From NCBI GenBank assembly GCA_029582155.1, contig CM055894.1, positions 37,679,632 to 37,743,631 of the forward strand: a stretch of 64,000 nucleotides of DNA, given 5' to 3'. This DNA is from Panopea generosa. Its lineage: Eukaryota; Mollusca; Bivalvia; Adapedonta; Hiatellidae. The translations under genes were made by a program, and so were the position numbers. Below the pieces are notes generated by a model. It did not search any database and was not told the origin of the DNA. It was given only the letters and a program-made list of their open reading frames with translations. Below are positions 45,531 through 56,642 of the stretch, one piece after another. Position 1 is the stretch's first letter; every line of letters begins with the position of its first letter.

Positions 45531-45770
45531 ATCCTTAAAAAATAAATTGTCTGCCGTGCTCCTACCTACTCCCTCAAAATTGCAGCAACCCAAACTTTTT
45601 TATTGATTTTCAAAATGTTTAATTTTTTTTTTTTTCATGATTTCTGTCCTTTTTTTTAAAATGACAATACAAAATCAAAATTTAGGGAAAAAAATAAAAA
45701 TTTGCTACTTACCTACACACATGAAAAATACTGTGTCAAAGCACAGCAAACAAATATATTTTTAAGGATG
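45531..45770. mobile_element. MITE family 1, best copy
   Basis: Left end atccttaaaaaataaattgt with ctgccgtgctcc; right end gcacagcaaacaaatatatt with tttaaggat. The ends form a roughly 30-base inverted repeat. Early part of ESYT2 intron 13. Confidence 0.7.
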
Positions 45771-46540
45771 GCCTTGACAGAACATGTCTAGAAATTTACT
45801 TACAAAAAGTTATTTCCATACATGTTGTAATAAATATATAGAGAATAATTTCTTCTTTTTTTATTTAAGTATTATTTTTATTTAATAATAAACACTGTAG
45901 TGGCAGAATGTCCCAATTTCAATTTCCATGAGTGATTTATAGTTGATAATTTCACTGAACCCAACATTTTTGTGTTTATTTTGTTGTTTTATGGTTGAAA
46001 TTGGTGAAAATATAATTTGTAGTTCCTTTATTTTCAATTTTGAAATTATTATAACTGTAATTGTATTTCATCAAAAAAGGGGTTTAGGGGTTCGTGAGTT
46101 TGATTGTCTGCCACTGCTATGTGTTTATTTGTCATTCAAAACTGCAATGAATTACATGTATATATATTTTATATTGTAATTATTTGATTTTGTTTTGCAT
46201 ATTATAATGAATTATTGCTGTATCTTTCCTGTGTTTATTTAGATGGTACGTAAGTCTTGTTTATATTGTACTGTTCATGATCCCTGTTTGATCTCATTGT
46301 TCACTGAAATGGTTGCATACAAGATTCCTCTTACTGTTCCTCTGTACTAATTTGTACTTCCCTTCTTTTTGACCAAACTGTACAAATTTCTCTTCAAAAT
46401 CATATTTTGATATTTTTTGTGAGAAATGGTTTAAATCTTTTTTTTCATGTTTCAATCTTTTCCAGTTTGTTTAACTTTTCCAAATCGCAGTTACATTTTT
46501 GATAATAATATGACTTGAGTGTTTACCTACATATTGACAG

Positions 46541-46729
46541 TGTAGTGAAATGTTCAGTAAAATGCTGCAACACATTCTGGCAGGAGAGAACAATCTCTCA
46601 ACACGCCCGAGGCCGAGGTCTTGCCCGCACCACTTCTGCCACATGTCTACCCCAGATACGACTTCTCGTCTTTGGCATTTTCAATTTTTTATCAACTTAA
46701 ATTTTTCAGAACACGTTATTTCTATTTGA
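46541..46729 (+). other. Exon-like open stretch in intron 13
   Basis: After acceptor-like catattgacag, 62 codons are open in the phase required by exon 13, starting CSEMFSKMLQHILAGENN, to a TGA. The core (gcccgaggccgaggtcttgc) is much richer in GC than its surroundings. A second frame is open over the same stretch, so this may be a piece of an old mobile-element gene. No family recognised. Confidence 0.18.
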
Positions 46730-46908
46730 ATATCGAAAAAGGCTGGAAAGCCATAAATCATACCTTCGCTTCATAGAAATTATTCAAAGTATGGTAGTGA
46801 AACTACTGCCCCTAATTCCACCATCTTTTAGCACCAACAAAACTGGTTTCAATATACCATGTATAACCTTATTTAATCCCCACTCTTTTAACCAAGCTGT
46901 ACAGCCAG

Positions 46909-47176
46909 TCCCAGTTGGACATCTGACTATCAAATTAGGGGTTGTGAGTTTGAATCCCCACCAGGCTGCTGGTCTCTATTATGATTGATTAATGAAATTG
47001 TGTCTTATTATCTTTTGTCTCTCATCGCTGATTCAAGTTTGAAAGTATCAGTTACTTGCAGAGGGTGTGCTCGAGTACTGGTTAACCATTCAGGATCCCT
47101 AAAAGAGTTGATAGAGTAACTTATCATCTGTTAGCCCTCGATGGCATGAAAATGACACTAAATATTCAAAATCAAA
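46909..47176 (+). mobile_element. tRNA-derived SINE family A, head-truncated copy
   Basis: gggttgtgagtttgaatccc (B-box region), tctctcatcgctgattcaag, gtgctcgagtactggttaac and ttagccctcgatggcatgaa, ending at aatattcaaaatc. The A-box region is degraded. Confidence 0.7.
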
Positions 47177-48198
47177 CTGTGTATAACCTATGCCATATCT
47201 GCTAAGTTAAATTGAAAGAGAAAATTGTACTCTTAGTTGAAATTAAAATATAAGTTGATGTTGGTGATGTAATATCAGATATAACTAGACAATGATGTAG
47301 CAATTAATTTATAATGGCCGGCTGGTTGTATAAACAATGAATAAAGATGCTATAAAACAAAACAGAGTTGTGTATTGTTACGTACACAAGTGTGGCATCT
47401 GGGAACATGAACAATACAGCATGGTGTGGTTTAAAGTTGATGACCAATCATTGCATATCTATCTTAGATTGACTTTGTAGTCTCCGGTGGTTTGTTTGTG
47501 CTTTGTGGGTGGCTTTTCCCTCATTAAATATTATCTGTTCATCCCTGTCATCAATAGCACAGAGAAAAACAATTTATTTTTTAGTTTTATATTACATTTT
47601 ACGACCTGTTTACCTATGTATAAATATAAAACAAACAAAAAATTTATTTTTCCTGTGATCAATAGTGAAGGCTGATTTTGCTGTCATTCTTTTAAAAAAG
47701 GGTTATAGTTTATTATTACTATTGTCACTATTCTAACTTTTGATACGAAAATGTAGGGCTAATTGATTTTAGCTATATATATATATATATAAAATACTGT
47801 ATTATTATATAAATTCCAAATTAATGATAGCCATCATAGTCCATACCTAAATATATACCGCTCAGTCATTTATTCTAAAAAAGACTTCTCAGAAAATGCT
47901 TAATGTTACTTTTTATATTTTATTATACAATAGAGTTCCATTCTTGATTCATTCTAAAATATTTTAATAACAAAAGCTAAAAAATTGCAGTGTATTTATG
48001 GAGCAATCTGTGTTATGATAGTGTAACACAATCAAAAAAATTCCATGGCAATAAAAAAAAATCGCTTTCCTCACAGGGATTCGAAACAAGAACTTTTGTA
48101 TGCAAAGAGATTGCTCCAACATTGTCACCACATAAAGCTAGTTATATACCGCTGTTATGTACTTTAGTATAGGGAAATTACAATGACTCCTATAAGTA

Positions 48199-48377
48199 CA
48201 CTCAAACCTGTGTAATTAGTCACTTTTATTAAACAGCCACTTGTCTTCAGGAGTCACATTTGCTTTTTACCATTCCTATGCTTTCATAGCAAATTAACAT
48301 GTATAAAGAAAAACCTGTCTTAAAAGGACACTTTTGCTCCTTCATTGACTGGCTGCTTAAAACAGGTTTGACTGTAT
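48199..48377. mobile_element. MITE family 3, copy
   Basis: Left cactcaaacctgtgtaatta, right gactggctgcttaaaacagg with tttgactgta, interior ctatgctttcatagcaaatt. Confidence 0.6.
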
Positions 48378-48410
48378 ATGTTATATTTAAGGATAGTGAA
48401 TTTGGTTTAG

Positions 48411-48653
48411 CTGCATGTTTGTAACAGCATTAATCTTCATCACCGCCATGGGTTACCTCAGCAGAATCATCATCAACATCATCATCATCACGATTATCAT
48501 CAACAACAGAATTGTTCTCATTTTTCTAATTCGTCACAATCATCGGTCACCAGCGTTTTTCGGATTTGTTTCAATGCTCAACCACAAAGATTGATCATCA
48601 TCATCACCATCATCATCAACTTTTATTATTGGAGATGGAGAAGAGCTTGTTGA
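48411..48653 (+). other. His/Gln-rich open stretch in phase with ESYT2 exon 13 (candidate cassette or chance over a CAT repeat)
   Basis: After an acceptor-like tttggtttag, 80 codons are open to a stop in the phase that exon 13 demands. The middle reads NHHQHHHHHDYHQQQN, followed by a Ser/Asn-rich piece (FSNSSQSSVTSV). Part of this is a CAT trinucleotide microsatellite, which reads as His by itself, but the flanks are also codon-like. No good internal donor was found, so it would have to act as a terminal exon. May be chance. Confidence 0.2.
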
Positions 48654-49345
48654 AACAGATGCTTTACAGTAACAGTTGTTAAAGTTTGCGTTTTGTTTTG
48701 TTATTTTTACTCTTCTGTTTATTGTTTCCTTGAGTGATTGTTTGTGTATTGCTTATGTTTTAAATTAATATATAATATAATATCAAAAGGCTGTTTTCCC
48801 TCAGATTTAGCAACCTGTTAATAAGTTTGAGCAATTAAAAGAAATTATACATAGAGTCATTGATCAAACCAGATATTAGGGATTATTTTTTATTTAGCGT
48901 AGTTTTCTTCAATGATAGTTTTCATTTTTATTTGTTTTGCAAAGTTTTATAAAAAAAAATTAATTTAGTTAACCATATATTTTGCTTTCTTCTCTAAATG
49001 TATCTATTTAAGACATCTTCTCGTTTCATGGTTTGTGGTAAAAAAAATCTTCAAAAAGGGAAATATATAAGATATAATACCTTTAAAATCCTAGGCTTGA
49101 CCCTTTGACCTTACAAAGAAAACACTCCAAACTGGTATGTGTTTCATATATATTTGAGTTTATTCCACAAATAATCTAAAATAAATCAGTGCAAATTATC
49201 TCATTCTTGTCGACAATTTTAATTGTCCATGAGAATAATTTGTTTGTATATTTCTATGTGTAATAAAGATATTGTTGGCAGTTATTTTTTACTTTCTGGG
49301 TCATTGTTCCATTGTTATTTGAACATGTTTTGTGAATTGTTTTAG

Positions 49346-49372
49346 CATCTAGCGTATCCATCTGAGTTTACA
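49346..49372 (+). other. Candidate 27-nt alternative microexon in ESYT2 linker intron
   Basis: A 27-base segment flanked by gaattgttttag and by the consensus donor gtaagttt lies in intron 13. In the phase required by exons 13 and 14 (phase 0 on both sides) it is open and adds nine residues, HLAYPSEFT, to the C2A-C2B linker. Being a multiple of three and in phase, it could be skipped or included without changing the frame. Seen: sites, length and phase. Inferred: use as an exon. Confidence 0.35.
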
Positions 49373-49602
49373 GTAAGTTTGTAAGAGTGTACCCCACCCA
49401 CTCTGCTTTAACAGTACTTAGATATAAAGATGTATAACAGTCACTTTATTCTATTACATATTTTCACCAACAGCTGTTTTGGAACATGTTTTCAGCATTT
49501 CAATATGATAGGCTAAGTACAGTAACTGTCGAAAATAATTTCTATTAGCGAAATTTTAGATTTCCGATGTTCTAATTTTTTGTGAACGTGTAAAAAAAAA
49601 CG

Positions 49603-49790
49603 GTCAAATCTGTGGTAACGTTCAACTCTTTTGAACAACCACTTATTTTAAACAGCCACATTGGATATTTCCAATTTCTATGCTTTTAGAGCAAATTACC
49701 ATAACCTGTATTAAGCAGAAACCTGTCTTAAAAGGCCTTTTTGCTTCTTCCCTTAATTGGCTGTACCTGTAAAATTATTATTTATCTTTT
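49603..49790. mobile_element. MITE family 3, copy with degraded right end
   Basis: ggtcaaatctgtggtaacgt, tctatgcttttagagcaaat, ctgtattaagcagaaacctg and ccttaattggctgtacctgt match the family interior. Confidence 0.5.
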
Positions 49791-50204
49791 AAATTGGTAC
49801 TTTTTTAAATGGGAGGGCCAAAATGTGATATTAAAGTTGAAATAATAGTACAGTTAAAAATGTCTTCAGTTGTGAAATTATAGATATCTGATATCATACT
49901 TTTGTGACAACAGGAATAAAAGTGGTACCTGTAAATGTTGTCCTTTTAAATTGTATTTTTTATGTGGGATGGAGAAAATAGAATTATACAATTATAACTA
50001 TCAAGATAATATAAAACCTGATAAACTCTATCCGAGCTGTGTAAATTTATCAGTGAGTGAGACACTTTATCAGATAGAAGAATAGAAGAGCAATATAAAA
50101 AATCTGTGCGTTTAATCAATCAAGTATTAATCATCAACACTGAATGCCTACAATTGTTTCCAAAACAGTAATTGCTTTCACCAGTAATCTCCATTTTTAA
50201 CTTT

Positions 50205-50525
50205 GAAAAATACAAAAAGCTATTGTCATGACCCTGGTGTTGTCGGTGGCGTTGTCGTCAGCGTTGTCCACTTGTTAAAGTTTTATGTTTAGCTCAGCTT
50301 TTTCTCTGTTTCTGAACAAACTACCCAAATTTAGTTATGGTTAACGTTTTTTGTGTCATAGCTCGGGTTAGATTTTTTTGATTTTTTAAATCTTTTTCAT
50401 TTTTTGATAATACTTTTCATTCTGATCACCATCATGTTAAAACTTTTAACATTACTGACTGTGACCTACTTAATAGATTTAAAAAAAAAAAAAGAAAAGT
50501 GCCTGCACCTGCTTGCAGTGCTCTT
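50205..50525. mobile_element. Dispersed mollusc-type repeat, single-unit copy
   Basis: Left aaaaagctattgtcatgacc with ctggtgttgtcggtggcg; right cctgcttgcagtgctcttgt. Same plan as 35594-36215: a CpG-rich left end and a gctcttgtt right end. Confidence 0.55.
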
Positions 50526-52867
50526 GTTCTTCTCATTGGTAGTGTACGGTCGTGTATAGTGCACACCAACAATTTCTTTGCAAAGGTCACAATGGTTTGA
50601 CCCTAAACAACAGACAATACCCAGGTTCTACCCAGTAAATAATGGAGAGGTTTACCTTAGGCAAATCCTATGTGTTTGGTCAGGTCGGTCGAACAATTCC
50701 AGGGTGTGTCAAAGAAAGTATAAAAACAACATTTTTTAAAGTTGAAATCTTTGTCATATATCAGTATCTTTGGAGAGTCCAGACCGTCGTTTTTCCATCG
50801 ACAGTGTTTACAAAAGTTCTGAGCTAGCTTCATAATTGAGCTAATAAATAGTATGGCTTCTTAATACATGTATATTCATGTATATTTTAAACATGTGTAG
50901 GCTTTTAAAATATACACATGTATAAATTTATATATATAATGCTTTAGAATAGAATAGTTTTATTTAGTTAGTGATAACAAAAATGCAAAATAGAATTGGC
51001 GGGGAGGGGCTAAAGCCCTCAGGGTCAATATGGAACACCAGCTTCAATATGACCAACAGGCACACCTCTACCATACAATGACCTCTAAATGCGCTTTCCT
51101 AATATTATTGATATTATTATAGCGTTTTGTTCATTTATGCAAAAAATGACATGATACAATGTCTGCAGTATATTTGTATTGTTTGATTTAATTCTGCTTG
51201 CTTATGAAAAAATAAAATTCAAGGAATAAAAAGTGGCGTGTTATCATTTGGCCATGATCAATTCACTGCAAAGCTTGATCAAGATCAAATAAGCAGCATT
51301 GTTCCTTAGGAATAAGGGGCGGCTAAAAATATAATATGTATGATAAATTAGTGGAGGAGGGTAGGGGGAGATATTTTTATTATTATAACAAATAATAATT
51401 TCTTCTCTCAATATATCTTCGCATAAAGTAATTGCATATACAGTTTGTCAATAGCAGGTGTGACTGCAGCCAAAACAGATGGGTAATAAAGCAACATTTA
51501 AATTGTGTGTGTCCAAAATTAAAGATGTTTTACAAAAATCTTTGAACGAAAAGTCACTTCTCCTCTCTGAAGGGAAATTATTCATAATAACAGTAACTGT
51601 TACTGGCAATCCTTATAAAACCTATTTTAGTATCAAACCCAAAGTATTAATCAATACAGTTAATCAATAAAGTGTATAGTTTTTCTCACCATTTTTTGTC
51701 TTCATATAAAAGATGTCACTGTAGAGAAATTTTGTATATTTTTATGAATAGATTGTGATTGAATTTTTTACCCGGTATATTCATTTGGCTCTTATCTTCC
51801 ATAACAGTTTATTCTATTAACAGTAGCAATAATTTGTTCCTGTAGAATGAAGTAAAATTTAGAATTACTGGTAGTTCAGTCTATTTACTAAAAAATGTTC
51901 AATTTGAATTTATTTACAAGTTTGTATTTAAAAAACTATAAATATACTTTATTTGACAGACATGGTCAGAGTTATAGTTCCTTCCCTTGAATATGTAGCG
52001 ATTAATCAACATTTGATTCCTATTATGGAATATTATTTGCGAATGCAATGTACATATCTGATAAAAATGAATGGTGTAAAAAGTTTTTTAAGAACATGTA
52101 CAAACCATTAATTTTGTTTAAAAAAAAAGTAGTTATGAAATCTAGCTAAGGGGAAATAATTCCCAATGGGAATTCTCTGGAACTTTATATAAATCACAGA
52201 CTAAAATGTACCGTAATATAAAAGCATAAATAGTGTATGATTTATTTTATTATAAGATAGCCAAAATTAAAATAATAATCACAGTAAAATTTATATCATT
52301 TATTCTTGAAAACATTCTTTAATACTGTTGTAGTATTTAAACATTATAACAGCTCAAGCATGTACATTTTGAACAAAGAATTAGAAAGTTAACTTACATC
52401 ATCAACATTGTTTTTTCCTGGGAATGAAAATAAATTTTCCATCTGCAACAAAGTTTACATAAATATTGATCATATTGCGCTAGCTTGTAGATAGATTGAC
52501 TTGTATTTCGTAAATATGTACTGCAAGCTTTCTTATTTTATCAATTGAATTTTTGGATAGTCGGTGAATGTTAGTCAGAACATTGATTTATTTATAAGAA
52601 GTTATTTTTTAGTTGATTCAATGTTGATTTACACTTTATGTTCTAATTTGTTCTAATTTATGTTGAGTGTAAATATAGTGCACTTTTATATCATGTTTAT
52701 GCTTTAATAGTATTCTGTAATTGATAGTTCGGTGTCATTTTGAAAATATATGTAAAAAAAGTACAATGTATGAATTAAGTTACGTAACGCTTTAGGCCAT
52801 GTGTAATACATACGTGTAACTGTTTTATGCTACAAGCTTACACATTGCAAGTCTTGCTGTTATTTAC

Positions 52868-53025
52868 CGTTCAGTTGGAGTGGATGGTCCACTGGTAGAG
52901 TATCGTACCCGGGATCAGGGAATTCATGGGTTCGATCCTCCACCACGGCTATGTGTGGTGTCCTTGAGCAAGACACTTTATCCACATATGCTTCGTACTT
53001 GTCTAAGTCGTGAGAATTTGTTTTA
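52868..53025 (+). mobile_element. tRNA-derived SINE family C, best copy
   Basis: A-box-like ggatggtccactggtagagt, perfect B-box GGTTCGATCC, then gtgtccttgagcaagacact with ttatccacat, a core word shared by many metazoan SINEs (established knowledge, exact family not assigned). It ends about 65 bases before ESYT2 exon 14. Confidence 0.7.
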
Positions 53026-53091
53026 CAATTAATGTAAAATAAATGAATTCAAAACTAATAAGTTACTTCTACTTCTCTTGTTCATTTCCAG

Positions 53092-53187
53092 TCTATTGAA
53101 GCCTCTAAGAAGGACAAGAAGAAGGGCGTGGAGGACCTGTCATCATGCCTGCTTATGGTTGACCTTGACTCCGCTAGGGAGCTGCCT
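53092..53187 (+). CDS. ESYT2: ESYT2 exon 14: C2A-C2B linker and first strand of C2B (last exon seen)
   Basis: 32 codons, phase 0 to phase 0, between tcatttccag and gctgcct|gtacgta. Encodes SIEASKKDKKKGVEDLSSC then LLMVDLDSARELP, residues 428-459. Human: ADKDQANDGLSSALLILYLDSARNLP. The L-(x)-L-D-S-A-R-x-L-P motif opens the C2B domain; the Lys-rich linker before it is more basic than in human. The next C2B exon (expected P-x-P then V-W-E-E patterns) was not found before the satellite array, so the gene probably continues beyond the right edge. About half of a typical 850-920-residue protein is covered here. Confidence 0.94.
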
Positions 53188-53459
53188 GTACGTATCATTA
53201 TTGTGTAAATGCTGTTGAAATTTAATCAACATCTAAGCCTGTTAGAAGTTACATGGAATTTTCTACAGACATTAAAAATTCTATATAACATCATTATAAC
53301 ATGTACGTATTACTGACATTAACATTATAGGATATACTATGTTAAATACGTGTATATATATATATATATATATATTTATGATGTTTAACCTTTGCCGGTG
53401 CTTAATAAAACAGATTTAACTGTTTATTGTCATGTCAATGTTGTGGTATATGTGTGCAG

Positions 53460-53621
53460 GGCGAAAACATTTATCTGCGTTTCTGGTCCGTACAAACCAA
53501 CAGGAAAGAAGTGCTGGAGAATGGGCGAAGGACCAGAAGCACAGATAACATTGCTTTTGCCTTCAATGTTGCCTTAAACTATAGTCACCTGTTATATATG
53601 TTCGATGTTGTATGTCAATGA
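53460..53621 (+). other. Candidate alternative terminal exon after ESYT2 exon 14
   Basis: Only 272 bases after exon 14, an acceptor-like tatatgtgtgcag is followed by 53 codons in the required phase 0, ending at a TGA at 53619-53621. The segment is richer in GC than its surroundings. It starts GENIYLRFWSVQTNRKEV, which does not resemble the C2B continuation. If used, it would give a truncated protein lacking C2B. No family match was recognised and no polyadenylation signal was confirmed. Confidence 0.2.
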
Positions 53622-54613
53622 ATGCATGCTATTGTAAGATATTTTAATGAATGATGCGCTTTGATAATATACTCGGGCAGAGCATCTTTCATACAACTTA
53701 ATTATTTAATGTTCCTATATTTAACACACTTGGTATGGGTTCATAATGTTGCTAATATTTAAGATTTTTTTATTGATTGATTTGCAGGTTTTTTTTCTAA
53801 AAATTGTTGGATGGTTTGTTAAAAAAAAAATCTAAACAAAAAATCCAATAAAATAAAGAATATTCTATAAAATAAGACTTTATATTAAAACTTCTATTTG
53901 AACTTTATTTTTGGATGAGAATTTCAAGTTTTGTAGTGTATAGTTTCATTTTGGCAATAAAATCTCATTAATTCCCCCCACATTTACAGCAAGTCAGTGC
54001 CAGAATAAGTTTGTTTAAATCATGATTGTGTAAATGTAAAAAAAAAAATCACAAATGAAAAAAAAAAGGGAGAATGGATTCCTTAAACCAAGAAATAAAA
54101 AAAAGTCTCTTAATAAATGGCTGAACCAGATCATCTTTACCTTTAACCTTTGAGTCATGGTTCTACGTGCTAGATTTTGATAAGGAAATTCAGCCCGCTA
54201 ACATCCAAGCTGCAGGACGGTGAATTTTACTTGAGATTAACAAAAAAAACTGCATTCGAAATCTTCCGCAATTGAAACTGGCCACTTTTATTACAGCTAC
54301 AATGTATAATATTCAGTGTAAAATAACTCAAAATCTTAATTCTATTTAAATATTGGAATGAAGAAAACAAGGCAGTTACATAATCATTAAGAGAGTACAA
54401 ATAAAATTATATATTTGTTGATATGGTTTGGGTTTATTTTTTTTCTACACATAGGCTGCGGACAGACTATTTTATAACCATGGTTGAAGTAGTGTAATAT
54501 TAATATGTGTACGTGTTCAGTAGCTCTGAATGGAAATTTCATTTGTACAGAACTGGTTTCCTTTCTTTCTTCAAACTTTTACTTTCATTTTTAAAATATG
54601 AGGGATTTTTAAA

Positions 54614-54735
54614 ATCAGTTTGTGTGAGGGTGGGGAATAAAAATATCAGTTTGTATGAGGGTGGGGAATAAAAATATCAGTTTGTGTGAGGGTGGGGAAT
54701 ACAAATATCAGTTTGGGTGAGAGTGGGGAATACAA
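54614..54735. repeat. 31-bp minisatellite, about 4 copies
   Basis: The unit contains atcagtttgtgtgagggtgg with ggaataaaaat. Slight changes in the last copy (gtttgggtgagagtgg). Confidence 0.85.
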
Positions 54736-55346
54736 ACATTTTTCTGGGGACAGAATGATGTTGCATGTCAGTGTCTAAAAAGAAGGCTAAAATGGTCGTG
54801 GAAGGTTGACAGGGAACCAGTCTGTACATATACATTGTTTACTTTGTAGACTGATATTGTGTATTTGGGGTAAATGTTGAAGGTCTGGAGCCCGTTTCAT
54901 TAACATTTGTAAAGTTTATGAAAATCTTAGCGTTAAATTCGAAAAGTTACAAAAACAAACAGGAAATTCGTTTAGTGTTTCACCTACATTATTTTACCGA
55001 GTTTAGCAAGCTTTGTAAATAATATCCTTTTTAAAATTTGCAAAAGTCTTGTGCCAATAACACATTCCCAGGTGACACATTTTGTTCATACAAAAATCTT
55101 AAGTCTTAAGAAGGTTAGTGAAATGAGCCTCTGATGATCAGTTAAAATCAATAATCAGTCACTTCTGACTCCAATTACATTTACAGTAACTAAAATAAAA
55201 CATGATCTTTGGGATAGGTGTTCATGTTTAAAATGTGAAACAAGAATGCCAGGACCATTATACCCATAAACGCATTAGATCTGTATATGGATTACTACGT
55301 CTTGCATATCATGTTTTGATTGGTCACAGGGTTTCTAAATTAAAAG

Positions 55347-55586
55347 TCGGTATCATTCTAGGGTTTGTTATTTCGAATCCCCACCTGTCACAGTCTCTTT
55401 GATGATTGATATACATCATTTGTCTCATTGTTATTTGCTGATTAAAGTGGGAAAGTAATCAGTTAATTGTGGAGAAGGGTGTGCTCAAGTGCTGGTTAAC
55501 TTTCCAGGATCATAATAAAGGGTGGTTAGGTAAGCTTATCATCTGTTAGCCCTTGATGGCATAAAATTATGCTAAATATTCAAACA
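55347..55586 (+). mobile_element. SINE family A, head-degraded copy
   Basis: tttgttatttcgaatcccca, cagtctctttgatgattgat, gtgctcaagtgctggttaac and ttagcccttgatggcataaa, ending aatattcaaac. Confidence 0.65.
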
Positions 55587-55599
55587 AGCTGTTCTAAAC

Positions 55600-55912
55600 T
55601 GTTTGCCAGTTACTTGCAGAAAGACAGTGGTGGTTCTACTCAGATTTATTTTGAGATTCTCCTCCAATGAAACTGGATAAGCCATAAATAACCACTCATG
55701 TGCTGAAAATGACATTTAACAGCATTTTTTAAAAAAAAATATTTATATTTGTTTGTAATGGTACTTATTGCCATTGGGGGAGGAAGGCCTTAAAATTAAA
55801 CTGAATAGTATCATCCTCTATCTGAGAGTATCTGGTAAACTTTCTCACATTAAGTTTATGGACTGAGCAGTGCTCAAACCCAAGACCTCAGCGATGAGGG
55901 GTAAGTGATCAT
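55600..55912. mobile_element. Two SINE family B fragments in inverted orientation
   Basis: Plus-strand body at 55600-55720 (gtttgccagttacttgcaga, aaactggataagccataaat, tgtgctgaaaatgacattta). A minus-strand body follows at about 55750-55912 (gggggaggaaggccttaaaa, ctttctcacattaagtttat, caaacccaagacctcagcga). Together they form a loose inverted repeat. Confidence 0.55.
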
Positions 55913-56375
55913 ATAGCATGGTATATGCAAGACATAACAATTAGTTTGGGGTACTGAGTCAGAACTGATGATACATATTGGTCTTAAAATGATTGGCCAT
56001 CTAAAATGATTAGTAATAAATAAAATATATTATTTACTAACAGTTACCGGTCTTGAATAATCCATTACCAATTCTTCACTTCAGATGATGACTGATGATT
56101 CGTTTTTTTCGTCGGTATGATGTATCCCTTCATCATCATTCCATCATCATCATCATCAAATAATAAACACACTTTCATCAGTTTGACGTTTACCAGAATA
56201 TGCTGAAAAAAATCTCACTCTTTTGTGAATAACATTATATTGCTTTTACTAGAATTGTTGTCGTCAGTTCAAACATAAAATGGATTATTTGAATTAAATG
56301 TAATAATTTGGGGGGCACTTTCATTCTCATTTATAACAAATGTTTAATAAATAAGTTGCTGTCTTATCTTATCTC

Positions 56376-56642
56376 GGCCTGATTAGCTCAGTCAGTTACG
56401 CGTCTGATTATCAATCCTGGGATCGTGAATTCAAATCCCCGCATGGCAACCGTCTCTGTGATGATTGATATACGACATTGTGTCTTATTATCATTTGTCT
56501 CTCATCGCTGATTCAAGTGGGAAAGTTATCAGTTACTTGCAGAGATAGGGATGTGCCAAAGTATTGGTTAACCTTTCAGGATCCCAGGAAACTTATCGTC
56601 TGTTAGTCCTTGATGGCATAATATGATGCTGAATATTTAATC
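56376..56642 (+). mobile_element. tRNA-derived SINE family A, best plus-strand copy
   Basis: Head ggcctgattagctcagtcag with ttacgcgtctgattatcaat; B-box region gtgaattcaaatccccgcat; body gatgattgatatacgacatt, ctcatcgctgattcaagtgg and ggttaacctttcaggatccc; end tgatgctgaatatttaatca. Confidence 0.8.

Larger units (their letters stand above)
44886..53091 (+). other. ESYT2: ESYT2 intron 13 (C2A-C2B linker intron, 8.2 kb)
   Basis: Contains a family-1 MITE, a family-A SINE (46909-47176), a family-4 end (47300-47325), two family-3 MITEs, a CAT-rich stretch (48465-48620), a dispersed element (50205-50525) and a family-C SINE (52868-53025) close to the acceptor. Three stretches look exon-like and are listed apart (46541-46729, 48411-48653, 49346-49372). 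51.1-52.85 kb shows nothing I recognise. Confidence 0.75.
13712..53187 (+). other. ESYT2: ESYT2 gene span within the window (14 exons, 5' half)
   Basis: The fourteen exons join in frame into 459 residues: ER hairpin (about 33-63), SMP domain (about 103-290), C2A (296 to about 420), linker, and start of C2B. All introns are GT-AG. Intron phases in order are 0,0,0,2,0,0,2,0,1,0,2,0,0. Intron lengths range from about 0.3 kb (between exons 8 and 9) to 11.9 kb (intron 1), with intron 14 over 10.8 kb. Vertebrates have three ESYT paralogues and most invertebrates are expected to have one. I use the ESYT2 symbol because of the DYNC2I1 neighbour. The 3' half lies outside. Confidence 0.9.

Noticed and set aside
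52870-52945. A functional tRNA gene (perfect B-box GGTTCGATCC)
   Set aside because: The acceptor stem is absent and the sequence continues into the shared SINE core; related copies exist at 27080 and 18258.
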